In this document: one piece after another, positions 5,356 through 6,970 of the stretch
Layout of the letters: each line of letters opens with the position of its first letter
How positions within the stretch are numbered: position 1 is the stretch's first letter
NCBI GenBank assembly: GCA_012837655.1
Contig: DUQT01000019.1
Span: 1 to 6,970 of the forward strand
From: Actinomyces sp.
GTDB lineage: Bacteria; Actinomycetota; Actinomycetes; Actinomycetales; Actinomycetaceae
Direction: 5' to 3'
Length of the DNA: 6,970 nt
The notes under the pieces: generated by a model
Databases searched by the model: none
Seen by the model: only the letters and a program-made list of their open reading frames with translations
Told to the model about the DNA's origin: nothing
Translations under genes and position numbers: made by a program

Positions 5356-5937
5356 ATGGCTGGAGATACCATTGTGACCATTGTCGGCAACCTAACTGCC
5401 GACCCGGAACTTCGCTACACCGCATCGGGCGCACCGGTCGCCAACTTCACTGTTGCTTCGACCCCGCGCACTTTTGACCGCAACTCGGGACAGTGGAAGG
5501 ACGGGGAAACCCTGTTCATGCGCTGCTCCGTTTGGCGTGACGTTGCGGAAAACGTAGCTGATTCCCTAACTAAGGGAACCCGCGTTATTGTCCAGGGACG
5601 TCTCCAGCAGCGCTCTTACGAGACTCGTGACGGCCAGCAGCGCACCACTGTAGAACTACAGGTTGACGAGGTCGGCCCGTCGCTTCGGTACGCGCGCGCC
5701 CAGGTGAACCGCAACCCCTCCAACTACGGAGGCGGCCAGGGTGGATACAACCAGGGCGGCATGAACCAGGATGCCGGTTCGAACTTCGGTGGCCAAACCT
5801 ATGGCGGCGGTCAGCAAAACGCTGGCTACAACGCCGCCCAGGGTGGTTCCGCGGACGACCCGTGGGCCACGGGAGGTAACTCCGGTGGCTCATTCGGTGG
5901 CGATTCCACCGCGTTCGATAACGAACCTCCGTTCTAA
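5356..5937 (+). CDS. ssb: Single-stranded DNA-binding protein
   Basis: Binds and protects single-stranded DNA in replication, recombination and repair, acting as a homotetramer. The 193-residue protein has an OB-fold at about 1-112 (TIVGNLTADPELRYTASG near 8-25, FTVASTPRTFDRNSGQWKDG at 31-50, VIVQGRLQQRSYET at 77-90, VDEVGPSLRYA at 103-113). A Gly/Asn/Gln-rich flexible linker follows at about 118-165, then DDPW at 167-170, common in actinobacterial SSBs. The C-terminal tail DNEPPF (188-193) recruits partner proteins; the more usual form is DDEPPF, so it has one acidic residue fewer. GAGGAG at 5344-5349 lies 6 nt before the ATG. It starts 39 nt after rpsF and is followed by two hairpins before rpsR. 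Confidence 0.97.
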   Translation: MAGDTIVTIVGNLTADPELRYTASGAPVANFTVASTPRTFDRNSGQWKDGETLFMRCSVWRDVAENVADSLTKGTRVIVQGRLQQRSYETRDGQQRTTVELQVDEVGPSLRYARAQVNRNPSNYGGGQGGYNQGGMNQDAGSNFGGQTYGGGQQNAGYNAAQGGSADDPWATGGNSGGSFGGDSTAFDNEPPF

Positions 5938-5952
5938 GCGCTCGCCAGCTAC

Positions 5953-5978
5953 GCAACCGGCGCACCAGCGCGGGTTGC
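5953..5978 (+). promoter_or_regulatory. Hairpin immediately after ssb
   Basis: GCAACC (5953-5958) pairs with GGTTGC (5973-5978). Inside that, after a G/G mismatch, GCGC (5960-5963) pairs with GCGC (5968-5971) around the loop ACCA. This makes a stem of 10 base pairs with one mismatch, 15 nt after the ssb stop codon. No T-run follows, so full termination is unlikely. An mRNA 3'-end stabiliser or a partial, U-poor terminator fits better. Confidence 0.5.
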
Positions 5979-6011
5979 AAGGTTCAGCTCAAACTTTGCT
6001 CACCAACTGTG

Positions 6012-6045
6012 GCACAGAGCCGATGGGTCTGTGCGTGTGATTTTT
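6012..6045 (+). terminator. Possible attenuator hairpin before rpsR
   Basis: GCACAGA (6012-6018) pairs with TCTGTGC (6028-6034), and a further CC/GG pair may form across a G/G mismatch in the loop. A run of five T residues (6041-6045) follows 6 nt after the stem and directly precedes the rpsR ribosome binding site AGGAG (6046-6050). The T-run is too far from the stem for an efficient intrinsic terminator. It could lower read-through from ssb into rpsR-rplI. Confidence 0.35.
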
Positions 6046-6055
6046 AGGAGACACC

Positions 6056-6298
6056 ATGGCGAAGCCTCAACTTCGCAATAAGCCGATTAAGAAGAAGGCG
6101 AACCCGCTGCGGTCCGCCAAGATTGACAAGATTGATTACAAGGACACCGCTCTGCTGCGCAAGTTCATTTCGGACCGCGGCAAGATCCGCGCTCGTCGCG
6201 TGACTGGCGTGTCCGTTCAGGAACAGCGCAAGATCGCTAAGGCCGTAAAGAACGCTCGCGAAATGGCCCTGTTGCCCTACTCGAGCTCTGGACGCTAA
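6056..6298 (+). CDS. rpsR: 30S ribosomal protein S18, cysteine-free type
   Basis: S18 pairs with S6 on the 30S platform. The 80-residue protein has a basic N-terminal extension (1-22) and the conserved core IDYKDTALLRKFISDRG at 26-42, then KIRARRVTG at 43-51 and KAVKNAREMALLPY at 62-75. It has no cysteine. At the places where zinc-binding S18 proteins carry CxxC and a later Cys, it reads NPLR (16-19) and GVSV (51-54). Many actinobacteria of this branch have such zinc-independent S18 as their normal copy. AGGAG at 6046-6050 lies 5 nt before the ATG. Confidence 0.96.
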   Translation: MAKPQLRNKPIKKKANPLRSAKIDKIDYKDTALLRKFISDRGKIRARRVTGVSVQEQRKIAKAVKNAREMALLPYSSSGR

Positions 6299-6315
6299 GG
6301 AGAGGAGACACAGAA

Positions 6316-6768
6316 ATGGCAAAGCTAATTTTGACTCATGATGTCCCGAACCTTGGCCAGGCTGGCGAGGTCGTCACCGTTAAGGACGGCTACGCTCGCA
6401 ACTACCTGGTTCCGCGCCGCCTAGCTGAGCGTTGGACCCCGGGTGCTCAGAAGGCTCTGGATAAGATCGCTGAGCGCGCTCGTGCCAAGGAGATCGCAAA
6501 CGTCGACGACGCTCGCGAAGTTCGCGACACGATTGAAGAGATCGCTTTTGTCGAAATCTTCAAGCTCGCCTCCCCGACCGACGCCCTCTACGGCGCCGTC
6601 ACCACTGGCGACATCGCGAAGGCCCTCAAGGAAGCTCACGACATCGACATTGATCGTCGCAAGGTCGTCATCGAGCAGCCGATCAAGTACGTCGGTGACT
6701 ACACCGTAATCGCCAACCTCCACCCGGAGGTCAGCGCACGTCTGAAGGTCCGCGTCAGCGCCGAATAA
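6316..6768 (+). CDS. rplI: 50S ribosomal protein L9
   Basis: L9 binds 23S rRNA near the base of the L1 stalk and helps maintain reading frame. The 150-residue protein shows the usual two-domain form: an N-terminal rRNA-binding domain (MAKLILTHDVPNLGQAGEVV, with the signature GYARNYLVPRRLA at 25-37), a long connecting helix at about 43-75, and a C-terminal domain with LYGAVTTGDIAKAL at 91-104. It starts 17 nt after rpsR, with AGGAG at 6303-6307 and an 8-nt spacer. It is the last gene of the operon, followed by a strong terminator. Confidence 0.97.
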   Translation: MAKLILTHDVPNLGQAGEVVTVKDGYARNYLVPRRLAERWTPGAQKALDKIAERARAKEIANVDDAREVRDTIEEIAFVEIFKLASPTDALYGAVTTGDIAKALKEAHDIDIDRRKVVIEQPIKYVGDYTVIANLHPEVSARLKVRVSAE

Positions 6769-6825
6769 CCAGCTTGCAGGGATCCGCACCCAAAGTTGTT
6801 GGGAAAGCGGTGAACGAATAGTTCG

Positions 6826-6874
6826 AAACAGCCCCGTCCTCACGAATTTTATTTCGGAGGGCGGGGCTGTTTTT
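6826..6874 (+). terminator. Strong intrinsic terminator of the rpsF-rplI operon
   Basis: AAACAGCCCCG (6826-6836) pairs perfectly with CGGGGCTGTTT (6862-6872). The helix continues inward through TCCTC/GAGGG (one T-G wobble), then past a single bulged A through CGAA (6843-6846) with TTCG (6853-6856), closing on the loop TTTTAT. The 3' arm runs straight into TTTTT (6870-6874). It lies 57 nt after the rplI stop codon. Confidence 0.93.
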
Positions 6875-6895
6875 CTGTATGTTTGCAGGCTTTCG

Positions 6896-6970
6896 GAATC
6901 ACCGGCTGCCTGTCCGATTTTCCAGACCATCAGAACCACCGGCTACCCGTTCAGTTTTCCGGACCATCAG
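6896..6970. repeat. 37-bp tandem repeat, two copies, running off the window
   Basis: Unit 1 (6896-6932) and unit 2 (6933-6969) match at 30 of 37 positions, and all seven differences are transitions. Shared blocks are CACCGGCT, TTTTCC and GACCATCA. The copies abut without spacers, so this is not a CRISPR array. The unit length is not a multiple of three, so it does not encode a protein repeat. The array probably continues beyond 6970. Confidence 0.75.

Noticed and set aside
6056..6298. Cysteine-free S18 as a zinc-starvation paralogue
   Set aside because: It sits in the standard rpsF operon, and cysteine-free S18 is the usual form in many related actinobacteria. No Zur-type site was seen.
6421..6939. 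172-codon minus-strand frame over rplI and the terminator
   Set aside because: It reads through the strong terminator hairpin and lies antisense to the certain rplI gene. It is a shadow frame.
6896..6970. CRISPR array at the right edge
   Set aside because: The 37-bp units abut directly with no unique spacers between them.

Overview
The window looks like a moderately GC-rich actinobacterium, probably of the Actinomycetales/Micrococcales side. The evidence is an SSB that starts MAGDTIVTIVGNLTADPELR and carries an actinobacterial DDPW motif, a cysteine-free S18, a DnaB of actinobacterial type, many strong GGAGG-type ribosome binding sites, and the rpsF-ssb-rpsR-rplI order. I cannot name the genus.

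Layout. Everything left of about 2966 is on the minus strand: a pyridoxal kinase (pdxK-type, 182-982), a small four-cysteine protein of unknown function (1067-1504) and the replicative helicase dnaB (1614 to about 2948). Everything right of 3305 is on the plus strand: a MATE/DinF-family transporter (3305-4714), then the operon rpsF (S6), ssb, rpsR (S18) and rplI (L9), ending in a strong intrinsic terminator at 6826-6874. The two sets of genes diverge from one gene-free stretch at about 2967-3304.

That stretch is the most interesting part of the window. It holds four perfect TTATCCACA DnaA boxes, one TTGTCCACA, two TTTTACACA and two one-mismatch boxes. Five of them sit head-to-tail within 62 bp beside AT-rich DNA. 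It looks like a replication origin, or a DnaA-binding control or titration locus, between dnaB and the transporter, although dnaA and dnaN are not in the window. Further DnaA-box-like sequences occur in degenerate 26-bp repeats upstream of rpsF.

Other non-coding structure: an rpsF leader with a hairpin, two copies of an ACCGAAT motif and two anti-Shine-Dalgarno sequences, which fits S6:S18 autoregulation; two hairpins between ssb and rpsR; a perfect 17-bp-arm palindrome and 14-bp tandem repeats at the left edge; and the start of a 37-bp tandem repeat at the right edge.

How the genes fit together: DnaB and SSB act at the replication fork, and S6, S18 and L9 belong to the ribosome. S6 and S18 are direct partners in the 30S platform. 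The transporter and the pyridoxal kinase are housekeeping neighbours with no evident link to replication.
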